Counted from the first letter of the stretch, positions 45,080 to 54,893 are shown. The stretch is DNA of 64,000 nucleotides from Stenotrophomonas aracearum (GCF_031834615.1 NZ_CP115543.1:2615001-2679000); one strand, 5' to 3'. Translations and numbers: made by a program. Notes: generated by a model from the letters alone, not told the origin.

Positions 45080-45150
45080 GTAGCACCAAGGCGCCAGCGC
45101 CCTGGCTTCGGCTCTGGCTCCGGCTCTGGCTCTGGCTCCGGCTCCCCAAG
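45080..45150 (+). repeat. GTAG unit followed by hexanucleotide tandem repeat
   Basis: GTAG at 45080-45083 is followed by a GC-rich hairpin (CAAGGCGCCAGCGCCCTGG). About seven degenerate copies of GGCTCT/GGCTCC follow up to 45150. The hexamer run is a candidate length-variable locus 85 bases upstream of the RoxA-like gene. Confidence 0.6.
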
Positions 45151-45235
45151 CGCGACACCCCACCGCAGGTGCACATGACACAGAACCAGCAGACAATAGG
45201 CGCGTATCCCGCCTCAATGCTGCAAGGATTCCCCC

Positions 45236-46669
45236 ATGGCTGTGCGCAAGACCAAAACCCCCGTCATCGAAGTCCAGGCCCGCCCCGGCCTGCCGCTGGG
45301 CATGCCCGCCGCCACCTTCCTGCGCGACTACTGGCAGAAGCGCCCCCTGCTCATCCGCGGCGCCTTCCCCGACTTCGAAACCCCGCTCCAGCCCGAAGAC
45401 CTCGCCGGCCTCGCCTGCGAAGAAACCGCCCTCGCCCGCCTGATCAGCCACGACCGCGCCACCGACGGCTGGACCGTCCGCACCGGCCCGTTCCAGGAAG
45501 AAGACTTCCCCGGCATGCCCGACCACGACTGGACCCTGCTGGTCCAGGACGTCGACAAGTGGGACCCCGACGTGCGCGCCCTGCTCAGCCACTTCAGCTT
45601 CCTGCCGCGCTGGCGCATGGACGACGTCATGATCAGCTTCGCCGCCACCGGCGGCTCGGTCGGCGCCCACGTCGACCAGTACGACGTCTTCCTGCTCCAG
45701 GCCCATGGCCACCGCCGCTGGCAGATCGACGCCAGCGAATCCATCAAGGGCAAGCGCCCCCCGCTCGACTTCCGCCCCGACGTCGAACTCAAGCTCCTGC
45801 AGCGCTTCAAGCCCACCCACGACTGGGTGCTCGAACCCGGCGACATGCTCTACCTGCCGCCCAACGTCCCCCACAACGGCGTCGCCGAAGACCCCTGCCT
45901 GACCTTCTCCTTCGGCATGCGCGCCCCCGCCTCCGCCGAACTGATCAGCGACTACCTCGACACCCTGATCATGGATGCCGACGAAGCCATCCGTTACCAG
46001 GACCCCGATCTCAAGGTCCCCGAGGATCCCAATGAGATCGACGCCGTCGCCATGAACCGCGTCGTCCAGGCCCTCAACGCCATCCGCATGAACGACCCCG
46101 ATCGCCTCGGCGACTGGTTCGGCCGTTTCATCACCACCTACCGCGCCGCCGGCGACGTCGTCGCCTCCGGCCAGCCCCTGCCCCGCCACGATGTTGAAGC
46201 CGCCCTCGCCGAGGGCATCGAACTCGGCCGCCACCCCTGGGCCCGCCTCGCCTGGCGTCGCGCCAAGAAGGGCGCCAGCCTGTACTGCAGCGGCCTCGAG
46301 TTCGCCCTGCCGGTCAAGGACGCCCAGGCCCTGGCCGGCGCCGAACAGATCGGCGCCCCGCTCTACCAGAAGCTCTCCGCCAAGGGCCGCGACGCCCTGC
46401 ACGAGCTGATCGCCGGCGGCTACTACCAGCTGCTCGACGGCGACGCCTTCGATGATGAAGACGACTTCGACGACGAAGACGGCGACGAAGGCATCGCCGA
46501 ATACGAAATCATCGACGCCACCGACACCGTCGAGGTCGTCGAAGACAAAGACGTCCAGGCCAACGTCCACGAAGTCACCGTCCACGAAGACGGCGTCGAA
46601 GTGATCGTCGACTTCGACGACAGCGACGACGACGCCGAAGGCACCGACGGCCACGGCGGCAAGGCCTGA
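45236..46669 (+). CDS. roxA: RoxA/YcfD-type ribosomal protein hydroxylase with acidic tail
   Basis: A protein of 477 residues. It is a JmjC/cupin Fe(II)- and 2-oxoglutarate-dependent oxygenase; YcfD of Escherichia coli hydroxylates an arginine of ribosomal protein L16. The iron ligands are His145 and Asp147 (GAHVDQYDVFLLQ) and His213 (LPPNVPHNG). The N-terminus FLRDYWQKRPLLIRGAF and the winged-helix-like C-terminal domain up to about residue 400 match the family, which normally ends there (YcfD 373 residues). Here about 77 further residues follow, extremely rich in Asp and Glu, with repeated V/E-rich strands. No frameshift explains the tail, because the next gene starts one base after the stop. 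Confidence 0.92.
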   Translation: MAVRKTKTPVIEVQARPGLPLGMPAATFLRDYWQKRPLLIRGAFPDFETPLQPEDLAGLACEETALARLISHDRATDGWTVRTGPFQEEDFPGMPDHDWTLLVQDVDKWDPDVRALLSHFSFLPRWRMDDVMISFAATGGSVGAHVDQYDVFLLQAHGHRRWQIDASESIKGKRPPLDFRPDVELKLLQRFKPTHDWVLEPGDMLYLPPNVPHNGVAEDPCLTFSFGMRAPASAELISDYLDTLIMDADEAIRYQDPDLKVPEDPNEIDAVAMNRVVQALNAIRMNDPDRLGDWFGRFITTYRAAGDVVASGQPLPRHDVEAALAEGIELGRHPWARLAWRRAKKGASLYCSGLEFALPVKDAQALAGAEQIGAPLYQKLSAKGRDALHELIAGGYYQLLDGDAFDDEDDFDDEDGDEGIAEYEIIDATDTVEVVEDKDVQANVHEVTVHEDGVEVIVDFDDSDDDAEGTDGHGGKA

Positions 46670-46670
46670 C

Positions 46671-47171
46671 ATGACCGCGCCCGACCTCCCGAACGGCGCG
46701 CTCAACATCGACAGCGCCGACCAGGCGGTGGCCTTCACCACCGCCCTGGTGGATCGCGCCCGGCGCCATCTCTGGATCCACAGCCGCCAGCTCGACCCCG
46801 GCCTGCTCGACGCCCCGCCCGTGCTCGAGGCCCTGCGCCGCTTCGCCACCGCCCGCCACGACAAGCAGGCCACCCTGCTCGTGCACGACGCCACCGCCAT
46901 CGCCCAGGCCGGCTCGCCCCTGCTCGGCCTGATCCAGCGCCTGCCCACCGTGTTCCGCGTGCGCCAGGTCAGCGATCCCATCGACCGCGCCCTCGCCTCG
47001 GCCTGCTTGGTCAACGACGCCGGCGACTACTACTTTCGTCTGAGCGGCCTGCGCGTCGACGGCGAGGCCGGGTTGTCGCTGCCGGCACGTTCGCGGCCGT
47101 TGCAGGAAGGTTTGCAGCGCATATGGGAACGTTCGCGGGAATGTACCGAGCTGCGCGCACTGGGCTTCTAG
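46671..47171 (+). CDS. Conserved hypothetical protein between roxA and sucA
   Basis: A soluble protein of 166 residues with no signal peptide. It contains RARRHLWIHSRQLDPGLLDAPPVLEALRRFATAR and later KQATLLVHDATAIAQAGSPLLGLIQRLP. A W-I-x-S-R-x-L-D-P-x-L block followed by a predicted beta/alpha unit is reminiscent of phospholipase-D-like folds, but the HKD motifs are absent. Homologues I recall in this lineage are annotated only as unknown or acetyltransferase-like. The ATG lies one base after the roxA stop, so it is co-translated with the ribosomal oxygenase. The sucA promoter must lie in the 184 bases that follow. Confidence 0.7.
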   Translation: MTAPDLPNGALNIDSADQAVAFTTALVDRARRHLWIHSRQLDPGLLDAPPVLEALRRFATARHDKQATLLVHDATAIAQAGSPLLGLIQRLPTVFRVRQVSDPIDRALASACLVNDAGDYYFRLSGLRVDGEAGLSLPARSRPLQEGLQRIWERSRECTELRALGF

Positions 47172-47355
47172 TCCGGTTCCGGCAGCTGAACCTGTCTGGG
47201 AATGACACCGCAGGCCCGCCACGGGCCGTCGTGGTGCCCCTTCGTGTCCCGATGGGGGTACAATTTGGCCCGTTAGATACCGCCCGTGCAGGGCTATTCA
47301 TCTTCCCTGCCGGATCATCGAAGCCCTACCCCACAAGCGAATCCGACCCTCCATC

Positions 47356-50187
47356 GTGGACAATCTACTGAAGCAGTTTGCGCAGTCTTCGCAGCTCGCC
47401 GGCGGCAACGCCTCCTATATCGAGGATCTGTACGAGCAGTACCTCGTTTCTCCGGACAGTGTCGATCCCAAATGGAAGACCTACTTCGACGGCTTCAAGG
47501 GCCGCGAAGCCGGTGACATTCCGCACTCGGCCGTCATCGCCCACATCGCCGACGCCGCCAAAAACGCGGTCAAGGGCGGCGGCAACTCCGGTGCCAGCGA
47601 CGAACGCGAGCGCAATGTCGGTCGTCTGATCACCGCGTACCGTTCGCGCGGCCACCTCGACGCCCGCCTGGACCCGCTGGGCCTGGCCCAGGCCGTGAAT
47701 TCGCCGGACCTGGACCTGCCGTTCCACAGCCTGTCCGAAGGCGACCTCAACGCCGAGTTCAGCACCGGCGGTGTCGGTGGCCAGCCGCGCATGAAGCTGC
47801 GCGACCTGCTCGCCCGCCTCAAGAAGACCTACACCGGCTCGATCGGTGCGGAATTCATGCACATCTCCGAGGTCGAGCAGCGCCAGTGGCTGTACCAGCG
47901 CCTGGAACTGGCCGGTGGCAACTACAGCCTGGACGCCGACACCCAGCGCCGCACGCTGGAGCGCCTGACCGCCGCCGAAGGCCTGGAACGCTACCTGCAC
48001 ACCAAGTACGTCGGCCAGAAGCGCTTCTCGCTGGAAGGCGGCGACTCGTTGATCCCGATGATGGACACCATCATCCGTGACGCCGGCAAGGACGGGGTCA
48101 AGGACGTGGTGATCGGCATGGCCCACCGCGGCCGCCTCAACGTGCTGGTCAACACCCTCGGCAAGAACCCGCGCAAGCTGTTCGACGAGTTCGAAGGCAA
48201 GTTCGAGCACGACGAACACGCCTCGGCCGGCGACGTGAAGTACCACATGGGCTTCTCGGCCGACGTGGCCACCGACGGTGGCCCGGTCCACCTGGCGCTG
48301 GCGTTCAACCCGTCGCACCTTGAAATCGCCGACCCGGTCGTGGCCGGTTCCGTGCGTTCGCGCCAGGAGCGCCGCAAGGACACCGCCCGCAAGCAGGTCA
48401 TGCCGATCCTCATCCACGGCGACGCGGCCTTCTCCGGCCAGGGCGTGGTCATGGAGCTGTTCCAGATGTCGCAGGCCCGCGGCTTTGCCGTCGGCGGCAC
48501 CGTGCACATCGTGGTCAACAACCAGGTCGGTTTCACCACCTCCAACCCGGAAGACACCCGTTCGACCCGTTACGCCACCGACGTCGCCAAGATGATCGCC
48601 GCGCCGGTGCTGCACGTGAACGGCGACGATCCGGAAGCCGTGGTGTTTGCGTCGAAGCTGGCCTTCGAATTCCGCCAGCGCTTCGCCAAGGACGTGGTCA
48701 TCGACCTGATGTGCTACCGCCGTTGGGGCCATAACGAAGCCGACGAACCGGCGATCACCCAGCCGCTGATGTACCAGGTGATCCGCAAGCACCAGACCAC
48801 CCGCGAGCTGTACGCCGCGCAGCTGGAACAGGCCGGCGTGATCGCCGCCGGTGCCGGCAAGGCGATGGTCGATGCCTACCGCGAGAAGCTGGACGCCGGC
48901 GAAGTCACCACCGAACTGGCCAAGGTCGAAAAGACCCCGCCGAGCAGCGCGCTGTTCGTCGACTGGCCCAAGCTGCTGGAAGGCAAGCTGTCCGACCCGG
49001 TCTCGACCAAGGTCGACCCGGCCAAGCTGAGGGCGCTGGCCGAGCTGATCAACACCGTGCCGGCCGAAGTGGAACTGCACTCGCGCGTGGCCAAGGTCTA
49101 TGACGACCGCCGCAAGATGGCCGCCGGCGAAATCCCGGGCGACTGGGGCTTTGCCGAGAACCTGGCTTACGCCACCCTGCTCGACGAAGGCCACGCGCTG
49201 CGCCTGGTCGGCCAGGACGTGGGCCGCGGTACGTTCACCCACCGCCACGCGATCCTGCACGACCAGAAGACCGACAACTACTACCTGCCGCTGCGGCAGC
49301 TGGTGGACTCCCCGGAGAAGGCCAGCATCATCGACTCGCTGCTCAGCGAAGAAGCGGTGATGGCCTATGAGTACGGCTTCTCGACCACCGATCCCAACAC
49401 CCTGTGCATCTGGGAAGGCCAGTTCGGCGACTTCGCCAACGGCGCCCAGGTGGTGATCGACCAGTTCATCGCCGCCGGCGAAGCCAAGTGGGGCCGCATC
49501 ACCGGCCTGACCCTGCTGCTGCCGCATGGCTATGAAGGCCAAGGCCCGGAACACAGCTCGGCGCGCCTGGAGCGCTTCCTGCAGCTGTGCGCGCTGGAGA
49601 ACATGCTGGTGGTGGTGCCGTCGACCCCGGCGCAGGCCTTCCATATGCTGCGTCGCCAGCTGCACCTGACCACCCGCAAGCCGCTGGTGGTGATGTCGCC
49701 CAAGTCGCTGCTGCGCCACAAGCTGGCCGTGTCGAGCCTGGACGAGCTGGCCAACGGCGAGTTCCAGCACCTGATCGGCGACGCCAACGCAGACGCCAAG
49801 AAGGTCAAGCGCGTGGTGCTGTGCTCGGGCAAGGTCTACTACGACCTGCTCGAAGACCAGACCAAGCGCGGCCAGGACGACGTGGCGATCATCCGCGTGG
49901 AACAGCTGTACCCGTTCCCGCGTGCGCTGCTGGCCGCCGAACTGAAGAAGTACGGCAAGGCCACCGACGTGGTGTGGACGCAGGAAGAACCGCAGAACCA
50001 GGGTGCGTGGTACCAGATCCGCCACCACCTGCAGTTCTGCCTGGCCGATGGCCAGAACCTGCACTACGCCGGTCGCGCGCGTTCGGCCTCCCCGGCCGCC
50101 GGTCACATGGCCGACCACATCATCGAACAGCAGAAGCTGGTCGCCGATGCACTGGTCAACCCGTTCAACGACGCGGTCGCTGAATAA
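47356..50187 (+). CDS. sucA: 2-oxoglutarate dehydrogenase E1 component
   Basis: A thiamine-diphosphate-dependent decarboxylase of 943 residues, the first component of the 2-oxoglutarate dehydrogenase complex. The start is GTG at 47356, giving [30 protein letters not shown], the expected SucA N-terminus that binds E2/E3. [13 protein letters not shown] near residue 255 and GDAAFSGQG near residue 355 are thiamine diphosphate motifs. [10 protein letters not shown] and [20 protein letters not shown] near residue 720 are also diagnostic. A TACAAT box lies at 47259-47264 without a convincing -35. It is the first gene of sucA-sucB-lpdA. Confidence 0.97.
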   Translation: MDNLLKQFAQSSQLAGGNASYIEDLYEQYLVSPDSVDPKWKTYFDGFKGREAGDIPHSAVIAHIADAAKNAVKGGGNSGASDERERNVGRLITAYRSRGHLDARLDPLGLAQAVNSPDLDLPFHSLSEGDLNAEFSTGGVGGQPRMKLRDLLARLKKTYTGSIGAEFMHISEVEQRQWLYQRLELAGGNYSLDADTQRRTLERLTAAEGLERYLHTKYVGQKRFSLEGGDSLIPMMDTIIRDAGKDGVKDVVIGMAHRGRLNVLVNTLGKNPRKLFDEFEGKFEHDEHASAGDVKYHMGFSADVATDGGPVHLALAFNPSHLEIADPVVAGSVRSRQERRKDTARKQVMPILIHGDAAFSGQGVVMELFQMSQARGFAVGGTVHIVVNNQVGFTTSNPEDTRSTRYATDVAKMIAAPVLHVNGDDPEAVVFASKLAFEFRQRFAKDVVIDLMCYRRWGHNEADEPAITQPLMYQVIRKHQTTRELYAAQLEQAGVIAAGAGKAMVDAYREKLDAGEVTTELAKVEKTPPSSALFVDWPKLLEGKLSDPVSTKVDPAKLRALAELINTVPAEVELHSRVAKVYDDRRKMAAGEIPGDWGFAENLAYATLLDEGHALRLVGQDVGRGTFTHRHAILHDQKTDNYYLPLRQLVDSPEKASIIDSLLSEEAVMAYEYGFSTTDPNTLCIWEGQFGDFANGAQVVIDQFIAAGEAKWGRITGLTLLLPHGYEGQGPEHSSARLERFLQLCALENMLVVVPSTPAQAFHMLRRQLHLTTRKPLVVMSPKSLLRHKLAVSSLDELANGEFQHLIGDANADAKKVKRVVLCSGKVYYDLLEDQTKRGQDDVAIIRVEQLYPFPRALLAAELKKYGKATDVVWTQEEPQNQGAWYQIRHHLQFCLADGQNLHYAGRARSASPAAGHMADHIIEQQKLVADALVNPFNDAVAE

Positions 50188-50228
50188 CTTTCCCTCATTC
50201 CAGAAAAGACAAACCAGGAAGCCCCCGC

Positions 50229-51431
50229 ATGGCCACCGAAGTCAAAGCCCCGGTACTGCCCGAATCCGTCGCCGACGGCACCATCGCCACCTGGCACAAG
50301 AAGGTTGGCGACGCCGTCAAGCGCGACGAAAACCTGCTCGACCTGGAAACCGACAAGGTCGTCCTGGAAGTGCCGTCGCCGGTTGATGGCGTGCTGAAGG
50401 AAATCAAGTTCGAAGTGGGCGCCACCGTGACCTCCAGCCAGGTCGTGGCGGTGATCGAGGAAGGCGCCGTGGCTGCTGCCCCGGCCCCGGCCGCTGAAGC
50501 CCCGAAGGCCGAAGCCGCTGCCCCGGCCGCTGCTGCCCCGGCGGCTGCCGCTGCCCCGGCACCGGCCTCGAAGTCGGCTGCCGACGCGCTGCCCCCGGGC
50601 GCGCGTTTCAGCGCCATCACCGAAAACGTGAACCCGGCCGACGTCGACGGCACCGGCCGTCGCGGCGCGGTGACCAAGGAAGACATCGTCAACTTCGCCC
50701 GCAACGGCGGCGCCGGCAAGTCCGGTGGTGCCCGTCCGGAAGAACGCGTGCCGATGACCCGCATCCGCAAGCGCATCGCCGAACGCCTGATGGAGTCCAA
50801 GAACTCCACCGCCATGCTGACCACCTTCAACGAAGTCGACCTGTCCAAGGTGTCGGCCGCGCGCAAGGACCTGCAGGACGAGTTCGTCAAGGCGCACGGC
50901 ATCAAGCTGGGCTTCATGAGCTTCTTCGTGAAGGCCGCCGCCAACGCGCTGCAGCGCTTCCCGCTGGTCAACGCCTCGATCGACGGCGACGACATCATCT
51001 ACCACGGCTACTCGGACATCTCGATCGCCGTGTCGACCGAGAAGGGCCTGGTCACGCCGGTGCTGCGCAACGTCGAGCGCATGTCGTTCGCCGACATCGA
51101 AAAGACCATCGCCGACTACGCCAAGAAGGCCCGTGACGGCAAGCTGAGCCTGGAAGAACTGCAGGGCGGCACCTTCACCGTGACCAACGGCGGCACCTTC
51201 GGTTCGCTGCTGTCCACCCCGATCATCAACCCGCCGCAGAGCGCCATCCTGGGCATGCACGCGATCAAGGAACGTCCGATCGCGCAGAACGGCCAGGTCG
51301 TGATCGCGCCGATGATGTACCTCGCCATGTCCTACGACCACCGCATCATCGACGGCAAGGATTCGGTGCAGTTCCTGGTGGACATCAAGAACCAGCTGGA
51401 AAACCCGGGCCGCATGCTGTTCGGCCTGTAA
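50229..51431 (+). CDS. sucB: 2-oxoglutarate dehydrogenase E2 (dihydrolipoyl succinyltransferase)
   Basis: A protein of 400 residues. An N-terminal lipoyl domain comes first (lysine in [11 protein letters not shown] near residue 43). A mobile Ala/Pro linker spans residues 80-115. The peripheral subunit-binding domain follows ([20 protein letters not shown] near residue 145), and then the catalytic domain with [19 protein letters not shown] and the active site [13 protein letters not shown] near the C-terminus. It transfers the succinyl group to CoA and forms the complex core. It lies 41 bases after sucA. A hairpin separates it from lpdA. Confidence 0.97.
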   Translation: MATEVKAPVLPESVADGTIATWHKKVGDAVKRDENLLDLETDKVVLEVPSPVDGVLKEIKFEVGATVTSSQVVAVIEEGAVAAAPAPAAEAPKAEAAAPAAAAPAAAAAPAPASKSAADALPPGARFSAITENVNPADVDGTGRRGAVTKEDIVNFARNGGAGKSGGARPEERVPMTRIRKRIAERLMESKNSTAMLTTFNEVDLSKVSAARKDLQDEFVKAHGIKLGFMSFFVKAAANALQRFPLVNASIDGDDIIYHGYSDISIAVSTEKGLVTPVLRNVERMSFADIEKTIADYAKKARDGKLSLEELQGGTFTVTNGGTFGSLLSTPIINPPQSAILGMHAIKERPIAQNGQVVIAPMMYLAMSYDHRIIDGKDSVQFLVDIKNQLENPGRMLFGL

Positions 51432-51440
51432 GACCTCCCG

Positions 51441-51464
51441 CCCCTCCGCGACCGCGCGGAGGGG
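51441..51464 (+). promoter_or_regulatory. Intercistronic hairpin between sucB and lpdA
   Basis: The perfect stem CCCCTCCGCG/CGCGGAGGGG has a four-base loop and lies nine bases after the sucB stop. It has no T run, so it is more likely an RNA-processing or stability element, or a weak attenuator, than a terminator. Confidence 0.6.
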
Positions 51465-51491
51465 TTCTGGTAAAGCATCAAGGAATTTTCA

Positions 51492-52928
51492 ATGGCTGAA
51501 CAATTCGACGTTGTCGTCATCGGTGCCGGCCCGGCCGGTTACCACGCCGCCATCCGCGCCGCGCAGCTGGGCCTGAAGACGGCCTGCATCGACGCTGCCC
51601 TGGGCAAGGATGGCAAGCCGGCGCTGGGCGGTACCTGCCTGCGCGTGGGTTGCATTCCGTCCAAGGCGCTGCTGGACTCCTCGCGCCAGTTCTGGAACAT
51701 GGGCCACATCTTTGGCGACCATGGCATCAGCTTCAAGGATGCCAAGATGGACGTCGAGGCGATGGTTGGCCGCAAGGACAAGATCGTCAAGCAGTTCACC
51801 GGTGGCATCGCCATGCTGTTCAAGGCGAACAAGGTCGCGGCGTACTACGGCTTCGGTGAACTGCAGCCGGGCAACGTGGTCAAGGTCACCCAGCACGACG
51901 GCGACGTGGTCGAGCTCAAGGGCACCAACGTGATCATCGCCGCCGGTTCGGACTCGATCGAACTGCCGTTCGCCAAGTTCGACGGCGAGACCATCGTCGA
52001 CAACGTCGGCGGCCTGGACTTCACCGAAGTGCCGGCCCGCCTGGCGGTGATCGGTGCCGGCGTGATCGGCCTGGAACTGGGCAGCGTGTGGAAGCGCCTG
52101 GGTGCCGAAGTGACCATCCTGGAAGCGCTGCCGACCTTCCTGGCTGCTGCCGATGCCGAAGTGGGCAAGGTTGCCGCCAAGGAATTCAAGAAGCAGGGCC
52201 TGGACATCCGCCTGGGTGCCAAGGTCTCCAAGGCCGAAGTGACCGGCAAGGGCAAGAAGAAGGAAGTCGCCCTGACCTACACCGACGCCGAAGGCGAGAA
52301 GAGCCTGGTGGTGGACAAGCTGCTGGTGGCCGTGGGCCGTCGCGCCGCAACCAAGGGCCTGCTGGCCGAAGGGACCGGCGTCAAGGTCAACGAGCGTGGC
52401 CAGATCGAAGTGGACGAGCACTGCCACACCGGCGTCAACGGCGTGTGGGCGGTCGGCGACTGCGTGCGCGGCCCGATGCTGGCGCACAAGGGCTTCGAGG
52501 AAGGCATCGCGGTGGCCGAGCTGATCGCGGGCCTGCCGGGCCACGTCAACATGGACACCATTCCGTGGGTCATCTACACCGAGCCGGAGCTGGCCTGGGT
52601 CGGCAAGACCGAAGAGCAGCTCAAGGCCGAAGGCATTCCGTACAAGGCCGGCAGCTTCCCGTTCGCCGCCAACGGCCGTGCCGTGGCGATGATCGAACCG
52701 GCCGGTTTCGTGAAGGTGCTGGCGCACGCTGAAACCGACCGCATCCTCGGCATGCACCTGGTTGGCGCGAACGTGTCCGAACTGGTCCACGAAGGCGTGC
52801 TGACCATGGAGTTCAGCGGCTCGGCCGACGACCTGGCCCGCATCTGCCACGCGCACCCGTCGCTGTCGGAAGTGGTCCACGACGCCGCCATGGCCGTAAG
52901 CAAGCGCGCCATCCACAAGGCCAACTGA
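51492..52928 (+). CDS. lpdA: Dihydrolipoyl dehydrogenase (E3)
   Basis: An FAD- and NAD-dependent disulfide oxidoreductase of 478 residues that reoxidises lipoyl groups of the E2 component. The N-terminal FAD fold is VVVIGAGPAGYHAAIRAAQLG. The redox disulfide is in GGTCLRVGCIPSKALL near residue 45, and the NAD fold is RLAVIGAGVIGLELGSVW near residue 185. The catalytic His-Glu pair sits in HAHPSLSEVVHDA near residue 455. It closes the 2-oxoglutarate dehydrogenase operon and ends in a bidirectional terminator. It could also serve other E2 complexes. Confidence 0.97.
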   Translation: MAEQFDVVVIGAGPAGYHAAIRAAQLGLKTACIDAALGKDGKPALGGTCLRVGCIPSKALLDSSRQFWNMGHIFGDHGISFKDAKMDVEAMVGRKDKIVKQFTGGIAMLFKANKVAAYYGFGELQPGNVVKVTQHDGDVVELKGTNVIIAAGSDSIELPFAKFDGETIVDNVGGLDFTEVPARLAVIGAGVIGLELGSVWKRLGAEVTILEALPTFLAAADAEVGKVAAKEFKKQGLDIRLGAKVSKAEVTGKGKKKEVALTYTDAEGEKSLVVDKLLVAVGRRAATKGLLAEGTGVKVNERGQIEVDEHCHTGVNGVWAVGDCVRGPMLAHKGFEEGIAVAELIAGLPGHVNMDTIPWVIYTEPELAWVGKTEEQLKAEGIPYKAGSFPFAANGRAVAMIEPAGFVKVLAHAETDRILGMHLVGANVSELVHEGVLTMEFSGSADDLARICHAHPSLSEVVHDAAMAVSKRAIHKAN

Positions 52929-52950
52929 CCGGCCCTGGCGTGACGCAACG

Positions 52951-52977
52951 AAAAACCCCGCCTCGGCGGGGTTTTTT
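52951..52977. terminator. Bidirectional terminator between lpdA and the membrane-protein gene
   Basis: The stem AAAAACCCCGCC/GGCGGGGTTTTTT is flanked by A and T runs on both sides. It serves lpdA on the plus strand and the small convergent gene on the minus strand. Confidence 0.93.
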
Positions 52978-52982
52978 GTGGG

Positions 52983-53198
52983 TTACGCAGCGACGGGGCG
53001 ACCGCCGCCGAGCAGGCGTGCGGGCAACATCAATACAGCGCCCAGGAACGCGAACAGCGCCGAGAACGTGATCCCGACCAGCCGGAACGGCAGGCTCAGC
53101 AGCCACACGAACGGCCAGGCCAGCAGGGCCAGGATCGCCAGCGGCCAGCACAGCACGAACAGCAGGCACCACACGCCGAGCGCGAACAGGGTCTTCAT
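52983..53198 (-). CDS. Small hydrophobic membrane protein
   Basis: A protein of 71 residues made almost entirely of hydrophobic residues, with two or three membrane segments (LFALGVWCLLFVLCWPLAILALLAWPFVW, then FRLVGITFSALFAFLGAVLML) and a short basic tail. No family is recognised. The start ATG at 53198 is preceded by GGAGACC. It is a monocistronic gene between lpdA and dnaB, ending at the shared terminator. It resembles small membrane proteins conserved in xanthomonads, but this is an impression only. Confidence 0.65.
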   Translation of the reverse strand: MKTLFALGVWCLLFVLCWPLAILALLAWPFVWLLSLPFRLVGITFSALFAFLGAVLMLPARLLGGGRPVAA

Positions 53199-53300
53199 GA
53201 CGGTCTCCAGGCGGCACCTTGCCGCGTGGGACCAGCGTGCCGCCCTGCCCCACCCGGTTCAACCGGTTTGCGACGAAACGCCGGATTCGCCGACGAACCC

Positions 53301-54725
53301 TTATTCGAACGAACCCACCGAATCGTGCGACAGGTTGTCGAACCGGGTGTACTCGCCGAAGAACTTGAGCTTGCACGAGCCGGTCGGGCCGCCTCGGTGC
53401 TTGCCGATGATGATCTCGGCCAGGCCCTTGTCCGGGGAATTTTCCTTGTTGTAGTAGTCGTCGCGGTAGATGAACACGATCATGTCCGCGTCCTGCTCGA
53501 TTGCGCCGGATTCGCGAAGATCGGCCATCACCGGGCGCTTGTCGGTTCGCGTTTCCAGCGAGCGGTTGAGCTGGGAGAGCGCGATCACCGGCACGTTGAG
53601 CTCCTTGGCCAGACCCTTGAGCGAGCGCGAGATTTCCGAGATTTCGGTCGCGCGGTTCTCGCTGTTGCCCGGCACGCTCATCAGCTGCAGGTAATCGATC
53701 ACGATCAGCCCGAGGTCGTGCTCGCGCTTGAGCCGGCGGCACTTGGAACGCAGGATCTCCGGCGACACACCCGGGGTGTCGTCGATGAAGATCTTGGTTT
53801 CCTTCAGCATGCGGATCGCGCCGGTGACGCGGCTCCAGTCCTCGTCTTCCAGCTGGCCGGTACGCAGGCGCTGCGCGTTGATGCGGCCGTTGGAGGAAAT
53901 CAGGCGCATCGCCAGCTGCGAGGCCGACATTTCCATCGAGAACACCGCCACGCCCTTCTTGGACTTGATCGCGGCGTATTCGGCGATGTTCAGCGCGAAG
54001 GTGGTCTTGCCCATGGCCGGACGCGCGGCCAGGATGATCAGGTCGGTCGGCTGCAGGCCCGAGGTCATCGCATCGAAGTCGGCGTAGCCGGTCGGCAGGC
54101 CGGTGATGTTGCCGCCGTTTTCGAAGCGGTTGCGCAGCTCTTCGAAGGCGTCCTTCAGCGCGCCGGGCATCGCCACGAAATCGGTGCGGCCGCGGGCACC
54201 CTGCTCGGCAATGGCGAACACCGACTTTTCCGCCGCCGACAGCAGCTCGCTGCTCTCACGGCCCTCGGGCTGGAAGCCGTCGTTGACGATGTCGGTGCCG
54301 ACCTGGATCAGCTGGCGCAGCACGGCCTTGTCGCGCACGATCTCCGCGTAGGCGGCGATGTTGGCGGCGGACGGCGTGGTGCTGGCGAGTTCGATCAGGT
54401 AGGCGCCGTCGCCGACCAGCTCCATCTTGCCCTGCGACTCGAACCACTCGCCCAGGGTCACCGCGTCGAACGGGCGGTCGCGTTCGGACAGCTCGCGGAT
54501 CGCGCGGTAGATGGTCTGGTGGTCGCGCCGGTAGAAGTCGGTTTCGGTCAGCTGGTCGTTGACCCGGTCGTAGCTTTCCGGGGCCAGCATCAGGCCGCCC
54601 AGCACCGCCTGTTCGGCCTCGATCGAATGCGGCGGCACGCGCAGCGCGTCGATGCGCATCTCGTCGCGATCAAAGCGGTCACCGCGGTCTTTGCGGTCGG
54701 AACGGAAGCCGGAGCGGGCGGACAT
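53301..54725 (-). CDS. dnaB: Replicative DNA helicase
   Basis: The hexameric 5'-3' helicase (474 residues) that unwinds DNA ahead of the replication fork. The N-terminal domain (PHSIEAEQAVLGGLMLAPE) contacts primase. The RecA-like domain starts near residue 195 with TGYADFDAMTSGLQPTDLIILAARPAMGKTT (Walker A in ARPAMGKT). Walker B is in LIVIDYLQLMS, and the finger region is LRESGAIEQDADMIVFIYRD. The first 20 residues are very basic (RSDRKDRGDRFDRDE). I chose ATG 54725; no strong Shine-Dalgarno is seen. A consensus DnaA box lies about 73 bases upstream. Confidence 0.96.
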   Translation of the reverse strand: MSARSGFRSDRKDRGDRFDRDEMRIDALRVPPHSIEAEQAVLGGLMLAPESYDRVNDQLTETDFYRRDHQTIYRAIRELSERDRPFDAVTLGEWFESQGKMELVGDGAYLIELASTTPSAANIAAYAEIVRDKAVLRQLIQVGTDIVNDGFQPEGRESSELLSAAEKSVFAIAEQGARGRTDFVAMPGALKDAFEELRNRFENGGNITGLPTGYADFDAMTSGLQPTDLIILAARPAMGKTTFALNIAEYAAIKSKKGVAVFSMEMSASQLAMRLISSNGRINAQRLRTGQLEDEDWSRVTGAIRMLKETKIFIDDTPGVSPEILRSKCRRLKREHDLGLIVIDYLQLMSVPGNSENRATEISEISRSLKGLAKELNVPVIALSQLNRSLETRTDKRPVMADLRESGAIEQDADMIVFIYRDDYYNKENSPDKGLAEIIIGKHRGGPTGSCKLKFFGEYTRFDNLSHDSVGSFE

Positions 54726-54797
54726 GGCGGAGTGATTCCATTTTGGTGCGTAAGACAGGGTTGCACGCCGCGACCCCCGCAACAAGAACGGATAACC

Positions 54798-54806
54798 TGT
54801 GGATAA
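54798..54806 (-). promoter_or_regulatory. Consensus DnaA box upstream of dnaB
   Basis: On the minus strand the sequence is TTATCCACA, the perfect DnaA binding consensus. It lies between the dnaB start (54725) and the divergent side of the FMN reductase gene, followed by a partial second copy (GGTTATCCG). This suggests DnaA control of dnaB transcription. Confidence 0.6.
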
Positions 54807-54893
54807 CCGGTGGATGCATTGGGGATAGGGCGTTAGCGCACGGCTGTTGGTCGTGCGCCGGGCCGCCATTATCGCACGCGCGCCCCGCCGGGA

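Noticed and set aside
45236..46669. RoxA acidic tail as a frameshift product
   Set aside because: The tail is in the sense frame with genus-typical codon use and ends one base before the next start codon.
47365..50118. A 917-codon frame antisense to sucA
   Set aside because: Mirror of sucA codon usage; the sense frame is unmistakable.
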